From contig NZ_MPRJ01000012.1 of assembly GCF_002020805.1 (NCBI RefSeq), forward strand, positions 1-43,781: 43,781 nt of DNA. Reading direction: 5' to 3'. Positions 35,846 to 43,781 of the stretch are shown in pieces. Under the pieces are notes generated by a model that saw nothing but the letters and a program-made list of their open reading frames with translations, was not told the DNA's origin and searched no databases. The DNA is from Solemya velesiana gill symbiont (GTDB lineage Bacteria; Pseudomonadota; Gammaproteobacteria; Chromatiales; Chromatiaceae). The first letter of the stretch is position 1; each line of letters starts with the position of its first letter. The position numbers and the translations under genes are program-made.

Positions 35846-36757
35846 TTATGGTTTTTTACGGGCCACCACCATAATCTCAATCTCGTCAAGATCGATGGTT
35901 CTTCTGCCCCAGTTACCGGCGGTACCTCCCCAGATATCAGTGACGGTAAGGCCGGCCATGGAGCAGAGCAGGGTGAGTTCCGTCGGGACGCCCCCACGCT
36001 CCCTGGTGCTGATGGGTGGCTCCCCTTCGGCAGGTGGATATTCGGCAGCCTCAACCAGCGTCAATGGATCGAAGCGACCCGCTTCGACGTCCTGGTATCT
36101 GCGTATCATGGCTGCAGCATTGAGGACTGTAAGTATCACCGTGGCACCAGGCTTCAGGCTACGGGAGATGTTCTGCAGTATATTCAGTGGCTGATCTATG
36201 GGGTCGTCTGCTTTTCCAAGCAGGCCGAAAGCACCTTCACAGAGGCAGACGGCGGCATTAAACTGATCGGCAAGTCTGAAGCGTGTGGCATCGGGGTGGA
36301 TCCATTCCACCTCCACCCCCGCCCTGGTTGCGGCTTCCACGGCCTTGGCGAGCATGCCGGAAGAGAGATCCAGCCCTGTCACCTTGTAACCACGCTTCGC
36401 CAGCTCAATGGCGTGACGGCCGGTACCGCATCCGATATCGAGAATGGATTGGCCCTCTGTCAGGGCAAGTTCTTCAAGCAGGAAATCGACCGCTGACCGC
36501 CATGGAAGGCTGGAAGCCGAGGCGGTTAGTCCCCGGTAGCCGTGAGGCCGCACTGCTTACCCGTCGTGTGCGCAGCGCGCCAGAGGGGAAGCAAAGTAGG
36601 CATCCGAACACGGGATGTCCCGAAATCTTTCACGAGGTCGAAGACTCGCTTGTTCATTGAGGGTGTTCCTGGTAAAGATATTCTCTTCGTAATATGGGGC
36701 ATGAACATCAAAGAATTCTTCCCATGTGGATCTTTCCGGCATGCTGATCTCCGTCAC
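35846..36757 (-). pseudogene. SAM-dependent class I methyltransferase interrupted by a 162-bp repeat
   Basis: The N-terminal piece MTEISMPERSTWEEFF...ENIFTRNTLNE (36757-36653) and the remainder VDFLLEELALTEGQSILDIGCGTGRH... (from 36490) are in the same reading frame and would join directly as NTLNE-VDFLLEEL, the normal family sequence. Between them lie 162 extra bases (54 codons) with a TAA at 36559-36557. Motif I ILDIGCGTGRH and the following GLDLSSGML are intact. The downstream part could start again at GTG 36553 within the repeat but would lack the first ~35 residues. Substrate unknown. Confidence 0.88.
36491..36652 (-). mobile_element. 162-bp repeat element, copy 1 (inside methyltransferase gene)
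   Basis: Its limits are set by the break in the methyltransferase protein. On the minus strand it starts CAAGCGAGTCTTCG and ends CCATGGCGGTCAGCG. The 123 bases 36491-36613 match 43649-43771 with 5 mismatches, all transitions. It contains short hairpins (GGCT-GGA-AGCC, GTGTGC-GCA-GCGCGC, CGGGA-CA-TCCCG). No terminal inverted repeats, no open frame for a transposase and no target duplication are visible. The family is unknown to me. Confidence 0.8.
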
Positions 36758-36907
36758 CAGGGTGCTGCTTGGGGTTTATGCAGGATATGAAGAAGATATA
36801 GCAGCATTATGAAGTCGTTGCCGGTGTTGGCATAAGTCGCATCTTGTTCTATAGTTGTTCTACTTTTTATTCCTGAATGTAGCGATTGCGTCCTCCAGTG
36901 AGCCGAC

Positions 36908-39010
36908 TTGAATAGTATCAAACAACAACAAGGGCTTGACCAGGTGCCGGTGACAGCCTTGAAGGGGGTAGGGTCGCGCAATGCCGACAAGCTGGCAAAG
37001 ATCGGTGTGCAGACGGTACAGGACGTGCTGTTTCATCTGCCATTTAGATACCAGGATCGTACCCGGATTACACCCATAGGTGCTTTGCGGCACGGTGACC
37101 AGGTTGTGGTGGAAGGCGAAGTGGAAGCTTCTGATATCCGTTTCGGAAAGCGCCGTTCTCTGCTGGTGCGCATCTCCGATGGCACCGGTGCCATTATCCT
37201 GCGCTTTTTCCATTTCAGCAGTGCCCAGAAGGCGGGTCTATCCCGCGGCGTGCGTCTGCGCTGTTTCGGTGAAGTGCGCAACGGACCGGGTGGTTACGAG
37301 ATGGTACATCCGGAGTATCAGCGGATAGGGGAGTTCGATGACACCGGAATGGAGGAGAGCCTCACGCCGGTCTACCCGACAACCGAGGGAATGCACCAAC
37401 TCACCTGGCGGGGGATGAGCGAAAAGGCTTTGGCGTTGCTTGATACCGACCCGGATGCCCTGCCCGAGTGGCTGCCTGACGAACTATTGAGTCAGTTCAG
37501 CCTGCCGGATCTTGGGCGTGCCATTCGCTATCTGCACCGCCCGCCCCCAGATGCCGCTCAGAATGTCCTGCTGAAGGGAAAGCATCCCGCCCAGCGTCGA
37601 TTGGCATTTGAAGAGTTGCTGGCCCACCAGTTGAGTCTGCGGCTGTTGCGCGAAAAGAAGAATCGCGATGAGGCCCCACCTCTTGAGGCTAGCGGGTCAT
37701 ATACCCGGAAACTGCTTGCAACCCTTCCATTCGAACTGACCCGGGCCCAAGGTCGCGTGATGGGGGAGATACAGAATGACCTCTCCCAGGGGCATCCCAT
37801 GATGCGGCTGGTGCAGGGTGATGTGGGTTCCGGCAAAACAGTGGTCGCGGCCCTGGCAGCACTGCAGGCGGTGGAGGGGGAACACCAGGTGGTGCTGATG
37901 GCGCCTACGGAGTTGCTGGCTGAGCAGCACCTGCGCAGCTTCCAGGCCTGGCTGGAACTCCTTGGGTTGGACGTGGCCTGGCTAACCGGTCGTCACAAGG
38001 GCAAGGCCCGGGAGAGGGTGCTATCGGATATTGCCAGTGGTGTCAGCAAGGTGGTAGTGGGTACTCACGCACTGTTCCAGGAGGATGTGGTATTCGACGC
38101 CCTGGGCTTGGTGATCATCGATGAACAGCACCGTTTTGGCGTGCACCAGCGGATGGCCCTGCGTGAGAAGGGTGCCCGGAGTGGTCGTATCCCCCATCAA
38201 CTGATCATGACGGCAACCCCCATTCCCCGTACCCTGGCCATGAGCGCCTATGCTGACCTGGATGTGTCGGTTATCGATGAGCTTCCCCCCGGCAGAACAC
38301 CGGTAACCACGGTGGTGATCTCGGACAATCGGCGGGATGCCGTGATCGATCGTGTGCGGGCTGCATGCAAGGCCGGACGCCAGGCTTACTGGGTCTGTAC
38401 CCTGATTGAGGAGTCGGAAGTGCTGCAGTGCCAGGCGGCCGAAGATACCGCGGCTCTGCTCACAGAAGCGCTCTCCGAGTTGCGGGTGGGGCTGGTGCAT
38501 GGCCGGCTGAAAGCTGCCGAGAAAGAGGCGGTGATGTCTGCCTTCAAGGCAGGTGACCTGGATCTGCTGGTGGCGACCACGGTTATCGAGGTGGGGGTGG
38601 ATGTGCCCAATGCCAGTCTTATGATTATCGAGAACCCTGAGCGGCTGGGCCTGGCGCAGTTGCATCAGCTGCGGGGACGGGTAGGCCGTGGTACACAGGA
38701 GAGTCACTGCGTGTTGATGTATTACGCTCCGCTTTCTGATAACGCCCAGGAGCGCCTGGCGGTGATGCGCGAAACCAATGACGGGTTTGTGGTTGCCCAG
38801 AAAGACCTGGAGTTGCGCGGGCCAGGTGAGGTGCTGGGTACCCGGCAAACCGGTGAGATGCAGTTTCGTATCGCTGACCTGATGCGCGATCAGCCGATTC
38901 TCGAGCAGGTGCAGAAGGCCGCCATGATGATGCTGGAGCGGTATCCCGAGCGCGTGCCTTCCTTGGTGCGTCGCTGGGTTGGGCACCGGGAGCACTATAT
39001 CAATGCCTGA
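36908..39010 (+). CDS. recG: ATP-dependent DNA helicase RecG
   Basis: 700 residues. Branch-migrating helicase acting at stalled forks. Wedge domain (about 50-170) with PFRYQDRT and FFHFSSAQKAGL; helicase motifs QGDVGSGKTVVA (near 304-313), IIDEQHRFGVHQR, TATPIPRTLAMS, TTVIEVGVDVPNA and QLRGRVGRG are intact. The annotated start is TTG 36908 with no strong ribosome site; the next residues (QVPVTALKGVG) agree with the family, so the true start is close. Confidence 0.94.
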   Translation: MNSIKQQQGLDQVPVTALKGVGSRNADKLAKIGVQTVQDVLFHLPFRYQDRTRITPIGALRHGDQVVVEGEVEASDIRFGKRRSLLVRISDGTGAIILRFFHFSSAQKAGLSRGVRLRCFGEVRNGPGGYEMVHPEYQRIGEFDDTGMEESLTPVYPTTEGMHQLTWRGMSEKALALLDTDPDALPEWLPDELLSQFSLPDLGRAIRYLHRPPPDAAQNVLLKGKHPAQRRLAFEELLAHQLSLRLLREKKNRDEAPPLEASGSYTRKLLATLPFELTRAQGRVMGEIQNDLSQGHPMMRLVQGDVGSGKTVVAALAALQAVEGEHQVVLMAPTELLAEQHLRSFQAWLELLGLDVAWLTGRHKGKARERVLSDIASGVSKVVVGTHALFQEDVVFDALGLVIIDEQHRFGVHQRMALREKGARSGRIPHQLIMTATPIPRTLAMSAYADLDVSVIDELPPGRTPVTTVVISDNRRDAVIDRVRAACKAGRQAYWVCTLIEESEVLQCQAAEDTAALLTEALSELRVGLVHGRLKAAEKEAVMSAFKAGDLDLLVATTVIEVGVDVPNASLMIIENPERLGLAQLHQLRGRVGRGTQESHCVLMYYAPLSDNAQERLAVMRETNDGFVVAQKDLELRGPGEVLGTRQTGEMQFRIADLMRDQPILEQVQKAAMMMLERYPERVPSLVRRWVGHREHYINA

Positions 39011-39093
39011 ATTTATTCAGCAATGGATGATTTAGGTTCAACAACGGCATCCGTATTTGCGATAATAAGCCTTTTGAGCCGGAAACCCTGTCG

Positions 39094-39669
39094 TTGAAAC
39101 ACACACTTCCAGTCTATGCGAATTTGGAGCCCGCCTGGGCCGATTGGCGGCGATTACGCCATGCCCAGGTGCCTGGCAGTGTCTATCATTGGCTGAAGGA
39201 TACCGGTTCACTGACTGCCCGGCTCAAAGGGGCATGCCACGGCGGCTTCAGGGTCAGGGTGCTGAGTCAAGGCTGGGGAAAGCCGCTCTACAGCGAGCGG
39301 CGACTGCTCGGGATGCGCCTGGGTGAGCAGGCCATTGTGCGCGAGGTGGAATTGCTTTGTGGGGGTGCTCCATGGGTATTCGCCCGGACGTTGATACCTG
39401 CCAGCAGCCTGCGCGGCCCGGCCCGGCGACTGACCATGCTGGGTGACCGGCCCCTGGGGGAGGTGCTGTTCTCCGATCCCCACATGCACAGGGGTGCTAC
39501 GGAAGTTGCGCGTCTTCAGCCCCGTCATCCCCTGTTTCACGTGGCTACGGCGAGTTTGAAAGAGCAGCCGGGCGAAATCTGGGGCCGACGCACCCTGTTT
39601 CACCTCTCCCGGCAGCCGCTGTTGGTAAACGAGATTTTCCTGCCTGGACTGCCTGGGGTTTGTGTATGA
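39094..39669 (+). CDS. ubiC: Chorismate lyase UbiC
   Basis: 191 residues. Converts chorismate to 4-hydroxybenzoate plus pyruvate, the first step of ubiquinone synthesis. [12 protein letters not shown], the [19 protein letters not shown] strand with the key Arg, [11 protein letters not shown] and [22 protein letters not shown] are typical. The start is a TTG at 39094; no better in-frame codon is near. Overlaps ubiA by ATGA. Confidence 0.93.
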   Translation: MKHTLPVYANLEPAWADWRRLRHAQVPGSVYHWLKDTGSLTARLKGACHGGFRVRVLSQGWGKPLYSERRLLGMRLGEQAIVREVELLCGGAPWVFARTLIPASSLRGPARRLTMLGDRPLGEVLFSDPHMHRGATEVARLQPRHPLFHVATASLKEQPGEIWGRRTLFHLSRQPLLVNEIFLPGLPGVCV

Positions 39670-40568
39670 AGGCTGAAGAGAATAGCGCTCCTGTCAGTAT
39701 GGTTGAACGCTTGAAGCGTTATGGCGCCCTGATTCGTTTCGACCGCCCCATCGGTACGCTGCTGCTGATGTGGCCTGCGCTCTGGGCACTGTGGCTCGCA
39801 GGCAAGGGAAGTCCGAGTTGGGATGTGGTGGTGATCTTTGCGCTGGGTACCTTCCTGATGCGCTCGGCGGGTTGCGCGATCAACGATTATGCCGATCGCC
39901 ATATCGACGGGCACGTGAAGCGCACCAGTAACCGGCCAATCGCAACAGGGCTGGTCTCGCCCAGAGAGGCGTTGGCCGTGTTTGCCTTTTTGTCACTTGC
40001 CGCTTTTGGCCTGGTGTTGCTGCTCAACTGGCAGACTGTCGTACTCTCATTCGTGGCCCTTGCCCTGGCGGCGATCTATCCTTTCATGAAACGTTATACC
40101 CATCTGCCTCAGCTGGTGCTCGGTATGGCCTTCGCATGGGCTGTACCCATGGCCTACATGGCGCTGACGGAAAATGTCCCTCCCAACGCCTGGCTGCTCT
40201 ACATTGCTGCCGTGATCTGGGCACTGGTCTACGATACCCAGTACGCCATGGTGGACCGAGAGGATGATCTGAAGATCGGTGTGAAATCCACGGCAATCCT
40301 GTTCGGTGAATACGACATCGTGATGATTCTCCTGCTGCAGCTCTCCATGCTGGGGCTGATGGTGTTGATCGGCGTGAAGGAGGAGTTGAGTCTCTTCTAT
40401 TACCTTGGATTGGCCGCTGCCACGCTGCTCGCGGTTTACCAGCAGATACTGATCCGTAAACGTGAGCCGGCGGGTTGTTTCAAAGCGTTTCTCAACAACA
40501 ACTACTTCGGCATGGTGATCTTTGCCGGATTGTTGGCCCACTACCTGGTAACGCTTAACCCTTCATGA
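39666..40568 (+). CDS. ubiA: 4-hydroxybenzoate polyprenyltransferase UbiA
   Basis: 300 residues from ATG 39666, coupled to the ubiC stop; a GTG at 39660 is less likely. Polytopic membrane enzyme that adds the polyprenyl chain to 4-hydroxybenzoate. The two Asp-rich motifs are present: [20 protein letters not shown] and [16 protein letters not shown]. About nine hydrophobic segments. Confidence 0.96.
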   Translation: MKAEENSAPVSMVERLKRYGALIRFDRPIGTLLLMWPALWALWLAGKGSPSWDVVVIFALGTFLMRSAGCAINDYADRHIDGHVKRTSNRPIATGLVSPREALAVFAFLSLAAFGLVLLLNWQTVVLSFVALALAAIYPFMKRYTHLPQLVLGMAFAWAVPMAYMALTENVPPNAWLLYIAAVIWALVYDTQYAMVDREDDLKIGVKSTAILFGEYDIVMILLLQLSMLGLMVLIGVKEELSLFYYLGLAAATLLAVYQQILIRKREPAGCFKAFLNNNYFGMVIFAGLLAHYLVTLNPS

Positions 40569-40589
40569 GATTTCCGGGATGGGGCTTTA

Positions 40590-41720
40590 TTACTCCAGAA
40601 CCCGGATGTTTCTCTCCGCACAGATTGTCTTGAGCCTCTCCGGCCAGACACTGACGCTCACCTCGCCAAGGTGCGCGGTTCGAAGCAGGTACATGTAGGT
40701 CCTCGACTGCCCTATGCCGCCCCCGATGCTCAACGGAATCCTGTCGTTGAGTATGGCCTGGTGATAGGGGAGCTGCAGAAACGACTCCTGTCCCGACATC
40801 TTCAGTTGAACCTTCAGCGTCTCCCTGGTCACTCGTATACCCATGGAGGTGAGTTCATGGCGTCTTTGGGTGACCGGGTTCCAGACCAGGATGTCGCCGT
40901 TCAGGCCATGGTAGCGCTCTTCGTCAGGGCCAGGGGTTTCGGTCACCCAGTCGTCGTAATCGGCAGCGCGAAGTTCATGGGGATAGCCGTCTTTCAGCGG
41001 TCATCCGATTCCGATAATGAATATGGCCTGGGCAACCTCTTGAAGATAGCGGGTCTCACGCTCTTTTCGCGGAAGATCGGGGTATCGTGCCAGCAACTCT
41101 TCGGCGTGGATGAACTCAAGTTGCTTCGGAAAGTCCGGGTAGCGTGGATCGTCAAGTGCCGGATAGCAGGTCTGGGCAGATTTGCCGGCACGGTATATCA
41201 CCCCCCAAATTTTGCTGACTGTCTCCTTGAGGTAATCGAGATTGCGTTGTTCCGGGGTAATGGCCAGTTCCCAATCCCATTGGTCCACGTAGGCGCTGTG
41301 ATCGTGGTCCAGGAAATAGTCTTTGCGTACCGCCTTCATGTCGGTGCAGATTCCCTCCCCGGGTGCACATTGGAACTGTGCCAGGGCCATTCGCTTCCAC
41401 TTGGTGGCGGCCTGCACCACCTGTGCCGTTATGGGACGATCCAGGCCCAGGCCGCACGGGAACTCCACCGGGGTGCGTGAACCATCGCGATCCAGATAGT
41501 CGTTGACGCCGCTCTCACGGTCCACGATGAGGGGGACCTGGACCATCTGCAGGTTGAGGCTTCTGCACAGCTCCTGCTCGATCTGCTGCTTGATGGAGAA
41601 AAGTGCAGCCATGCGCTCTCTTGTCTCCAGTAGCGGTATGTAGTCCCTGGGCAGGCTTCTGGCTACATCTTCATAGTTGCCGATACCCGGGCCGGCCAGG
41701 TCGTTCACTTTATCAATCAT
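40590..41720 (-). pseudogene. asnA: Aspartate-ammonia ligase AsnA with an in-frame TGA
   Basis: The frame is continuous from ATG 41720 (GAGGA upstream) to 40590 apart from one TGA at 41003-41001. N-terminal part: VPLIVDRESGVNDYL, VDQWDWELAI, FIHAEELLARYPDLP, QAIFIIGIG. Then TGA, then PLKDGYPHELRAADYDDW, GLNGDILVWNPVTQRRHEL, SIGGGIGQSRTYMYLL. In E. coli AsnA the same place reads GIGGKLSDG, so the stop replaces the second Gly (GGA to TGA, one base). The tRNA-synthetase-like active site residues in the second half would be lost. The enzyme makes asparagine from aspartate and ammonia. Confidence 0.9.
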
Positions 41721-41985
41721 GGCCGTTTCTTCCTCAGTTCTTTGCAACTCGCCATGCTCTGAGAATAGGAGAAAAAGCGAGTTGTTGCGGTTGTGGGGAT
41801 GAGCTCTGGGCTACCCGAATGAAAAGTGGCCCAATAGTTGCAACTTGAGTTGCGTGCGTGGCCGTTGCGGTCTCGATGAGATATTGGATGTCTGTTTTTT
41901 GACGCGTAGTGACTGATTGGGTCGCCAAAAAGCACAAAGCAAGCATTGGGTGTGTCAATTTTCTAACCAGTTGCTTGCGGAATAC
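41721..41985. other. Region between asnA and the truncated kinase
   Basis: 265 bases without a recognisable gene. One frame on the minus strand stays open through most of it and fuses to the kinase, but the sequence (VFRKQLVRKLTHPM...) has no receiver-domain character. GCAACT-CA-AGTTGC is a short palindrome near 41840-41853. It must hold the asnA promoter if that gene is transcribed separately. Confidence 0.55.
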
Positions 41986-43648
41986 CATGAAGCGGAAGGT
42001 TTTCAATACCTCGATGCCGTTCTTTTTCGGCATGTTCATATCGAGGATCACGAGATCATGCTTATTCTCGCTATTTGCCAGTACATCCAGGACCTGTTCG
42101 CCGTCATCGACGATTTCGACCACATGTCCTGCGCGCTCAAGAATGCCTCGGATGACTTTCTGGTTAACTATGTTGTCTTCAGCAACCAGGATGTTGAGAA
42201 TGCGGGCGCTGGCATGGCGCTGGCATGGCGCTGGCATGGCGCTGGCATGGCGCTGGTAATGTTGTGCCAGGGTGACCACGTTCTCTTCGGATTCGTGCTC
42301 ACTGCGTGCGGCGTGTAGGGCATTGAACAGCAGTGTCTTGTCCAGAGGATGGGTGAGTATCGAGGAGTAGATTCCTTCGAGGTCCCGTTCCTGGTCAGAG
42401 CCAGGGTTTTTCGATGTCGCAACTACCAGGGAGAGATGTTTCAGGGCATCGTCGTTTCTTACCATCCCTGCAAACTGCTTCGGCGACATATCGAGCAGAC
42501 CTTCGCCTGCGAGAATGATGCTGTATGGTGCACCATGTTCGCTCGCATCAATCATCAGTGAAAACGCCCTGGCAGAGGTACTGACCCAGTCAAACTCAAC
42601 CTGCCAGTCCCTCAGGGCACGGCGTACCGGTGCTACTTGCTTCTCGTCCATCAGCACCAGCACGCGAGTGTTTTCCAGGGATAGTGCCGACGCTTCGTCC
42701 TCGTCTTTCTTCTGCACGGTCAGTGGCAGCTCAAACCAGAAAACCGAACCCTGCCCCGGTTCACTGGTAACACCGATCTTTCCACCCATCAGCTCTACCA
42801 ACTGCTTGGCAATGGTGGTGCCCAGTCCGGTACCACCGTACTTGCGGATTGTGGATGTGTCTGCCTGTGTGAAATCATCGAAAATGATGCCCAGCTTGTC
42901 TGCGGGTATGCCGATGCCGGTATCTTCCACCTCGAAACGGATGACCGGTTTGTAGGATGTGCCGTCTACTGCCCTGGCGCGCAAGGTTACGGAGCCGCTT
43001 TCGGTGAACTTGATAGCGTTTCCTGCCAGGTTGACCAGTACCTGGCGTAGGTGAAGCGAGTCGCCGCGCAGAAGGAAAGGGGTGCTAGGATCAATTTGGC
43101 TGGCAACTGTCACGCCCTTTTTCTGGCCGGACATATCCAGCATCTGGACGGTGCTGTTGATCAGGGCATGCAGATCGAAGTCTGACTGTTCTATGGAGAT
43201 CTTGCCCGCTTCGATTTTGGATATATCGAGCACGTTGTTGATCAGGCCAAGCAGGGTGTGGGCTGAAATATCGACAGTGCGCACCAGGTCATGTTGTTCC
43301 TCGTCCAGGCGTGTCTCTTGGAGCAAGTCGACCATGCCGATAACACCGTTCAACGGTGTTATCAGTTCGTGACTCATGTTGGCCACTTGGCCTGGCTGGC
43401 ATGGTTCGCCTTCATGATGGCTTCGTACAGTTTTCTAAGCAGGATTGCGATATAGGCGGGCAGCAGTATAAGGAGAATGATCAGGCTGATGCCGATCTCC
43501 TCGTGTTCCATCCACCACGCGCTGGTCAGCAGCACAGCGGTGAATCCGGCAATGCTGAAGGCCGTTGAAATGTAAACGTAGCCCTCGCCATAGCGGAAGC
43601 CGTTGCCAACGATAACCCAGAGATAGATGGCGAACAGGGGGGTGCCAT
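41986..43648 (-). pseudogene. RpfC-like hybrid sensor histidine kinase, decayed
   Basis: Membrane part (43648-43390): DGTPLFAIYLWVIVGNGFRYG and four hydrophobic stretches, resembling RpfC-type sensors. It runs to NHASQAK, then leaves frame near 43386; about ten bases (the SEFL of AKSEFLANMSHE) seem deleted. The kinase frame resumes at ANMSHELITPLNG: the phospho-His is present but the conserved Arg is Ile. The ATPase motifs VNLAGNAIKFTESG, DTGIGIPADK and GGTGLGTTIAK are good. A degenerate receiver and then a true one (NILVAEDNIVNQKV, VILDMNMPKKNG) follow. The latter stops being homologous at about 41986, losing its second half. An 11-bp repeat array lies between the receivers. Confidence 0.82.
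42208..42251 (+). repeat. 11-bp tandem repeat, four perfect copies, in the kinase gene
   Basis: GCTGGCATGGC is repeated at 42208, 42219, 42230 and 42241, followed by a partial unit GCTGG. Unit length is not a multiple of three, so each gain or loss of one copy shifts the kinase frame. Four copies keep the following receiver domain in frame. Confidence 0.95.
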
Positions 43649-43781
43649 CGCTGACCGCCATGGAAGGCTGAAAGCCGAGGCAGTTAGTCCCCGGTAGCCG
43701 TGAGGCCGCACTGCTTGCCCGTCGTGTGCGCAGCACGCTAGAGGGGAAGCAAAGTAGGCATCCGAACACGGCGTGTAGTCA
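43649..43781 (-). mobile_element. 162-bp repeat element, copy 2 (cut by window edge)
   Basis: Bases 43649-43771 match copy 1 at 36491-36613 with 118 of 123 identities. The junction end (GGCGGTCAGCG on the minus strand) is exactly the same as in copy 1, here abutting ATGGCACCC of the kinase membrane domain. The last ten bases diverge from copy 1, so the far end may differ or be rearranged. Confidence 0.85.

Noticed and set aside
40590-41720. Selenocysteine or reassigned TGA in asnA
   Set aside because: The position is Gly in E. coli AsnA, only a three-base-pair hairpin follows the TGA, and TGA serves as a normal stop in phoB, pstB and several ccm genes.
41734-41985. C-terminal 83 residues of the kinase frame as a genuine domain
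   Set aside because: Homology to a receiver domain stops at about 41986 and the remainder has the composition of translated non-coding DNA; the frame is open by chance.
42208-42251. CRISPR-like array
   Set aside because: Units are 11 bp and directly adjacent with no spacers; it is a simple tandem repeat within a gene.

Overview
This window looks like chromosomal DNA of a free-living-type or symbiotic gammaproteobacterium. The basis is a standard gammaproteobacterial core gene set and gene order (phoBR-pstSCAB-phoU, ccmABCDEFGHI, yicC/gmk/rpoZ/spoT/ridA/recG, ubiC-ubiA), moderate-to-high GC coding sequence, and c-type cytochrome maturation. The style of several proteins resembles sulfur-oxidising Chromatiales or Sedimenticola-type bacteria, but that is an impression from memory and not something the window proves.

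Layout. 1-811: the C-terminal remnant of a large serine recombinase running into a tRNA-Arg(CCG) gene. 1008-7517: a secreted c-type cytochrome, a palindrome-rich intergenic region, a Na+/H+ antiporter fused to a cyclic-nucleotide-binding domain, Rep helicase, a LOG-family protein and a DUF2782 protein. 7557-15465: a complete phosphate regulon (phoB, phoR, pstS, pstC, pstA, pstB, phoU) with two recognisable Pho boxes, a terminator after pstS and one after phoU. 15489-17663: a broken thrB, a PilZ protein and rdgB. 17823-24848: a complete cytochrome c maturation cluster. 24939-29076: an RRM-like small protein, a pirin, RNase PH, and a PP2C phosphatase/Ser-Thr kinase pair. 29218-33843: yicC, gmk, rpoZ, spoT, ridA. 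33847-36757: a small accessory block rich in broken genes. 36908-40568: recG, ubiC, ubiA. 40590-43781: a broken asnA and a decayed RpfC-like hybrid histidine kinase.

Functional links: PhoR senses the Pst/PhoU complex and activates PhoB, whose sites lie upstream of phoB and pstS. The Ccm proteins attach haem to cytochromes such as the one at 1008. GMK and SpoT belong to guanine nucleotide/(p)ppGpp metabolism, with RpoZ between them. UbiC and UbiA are the first two steps of ubiquinone synthesis.

The most striking observations are (i) a 162-bp repeat of unknown family that sits exactly in frame inside a methyltransferase gene, with a second 96%-identical copy of at least 123 bp inside a histidine kinase gene at the right edge; (ii) an array of four perfect 11-bp repeats inside the kinase gene; (iii) seven broken or remnant genes, damaged by different routes: small tandem duplication, deletion, in-frame stop, element insertion, truncation; and (iv) a family of short palindromes built around CATGGATG. 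The core genes around them are intact, so either this genome is losing accessory and amino-acid genes, or the assembly has scattered indels. Read mapping would separate these.
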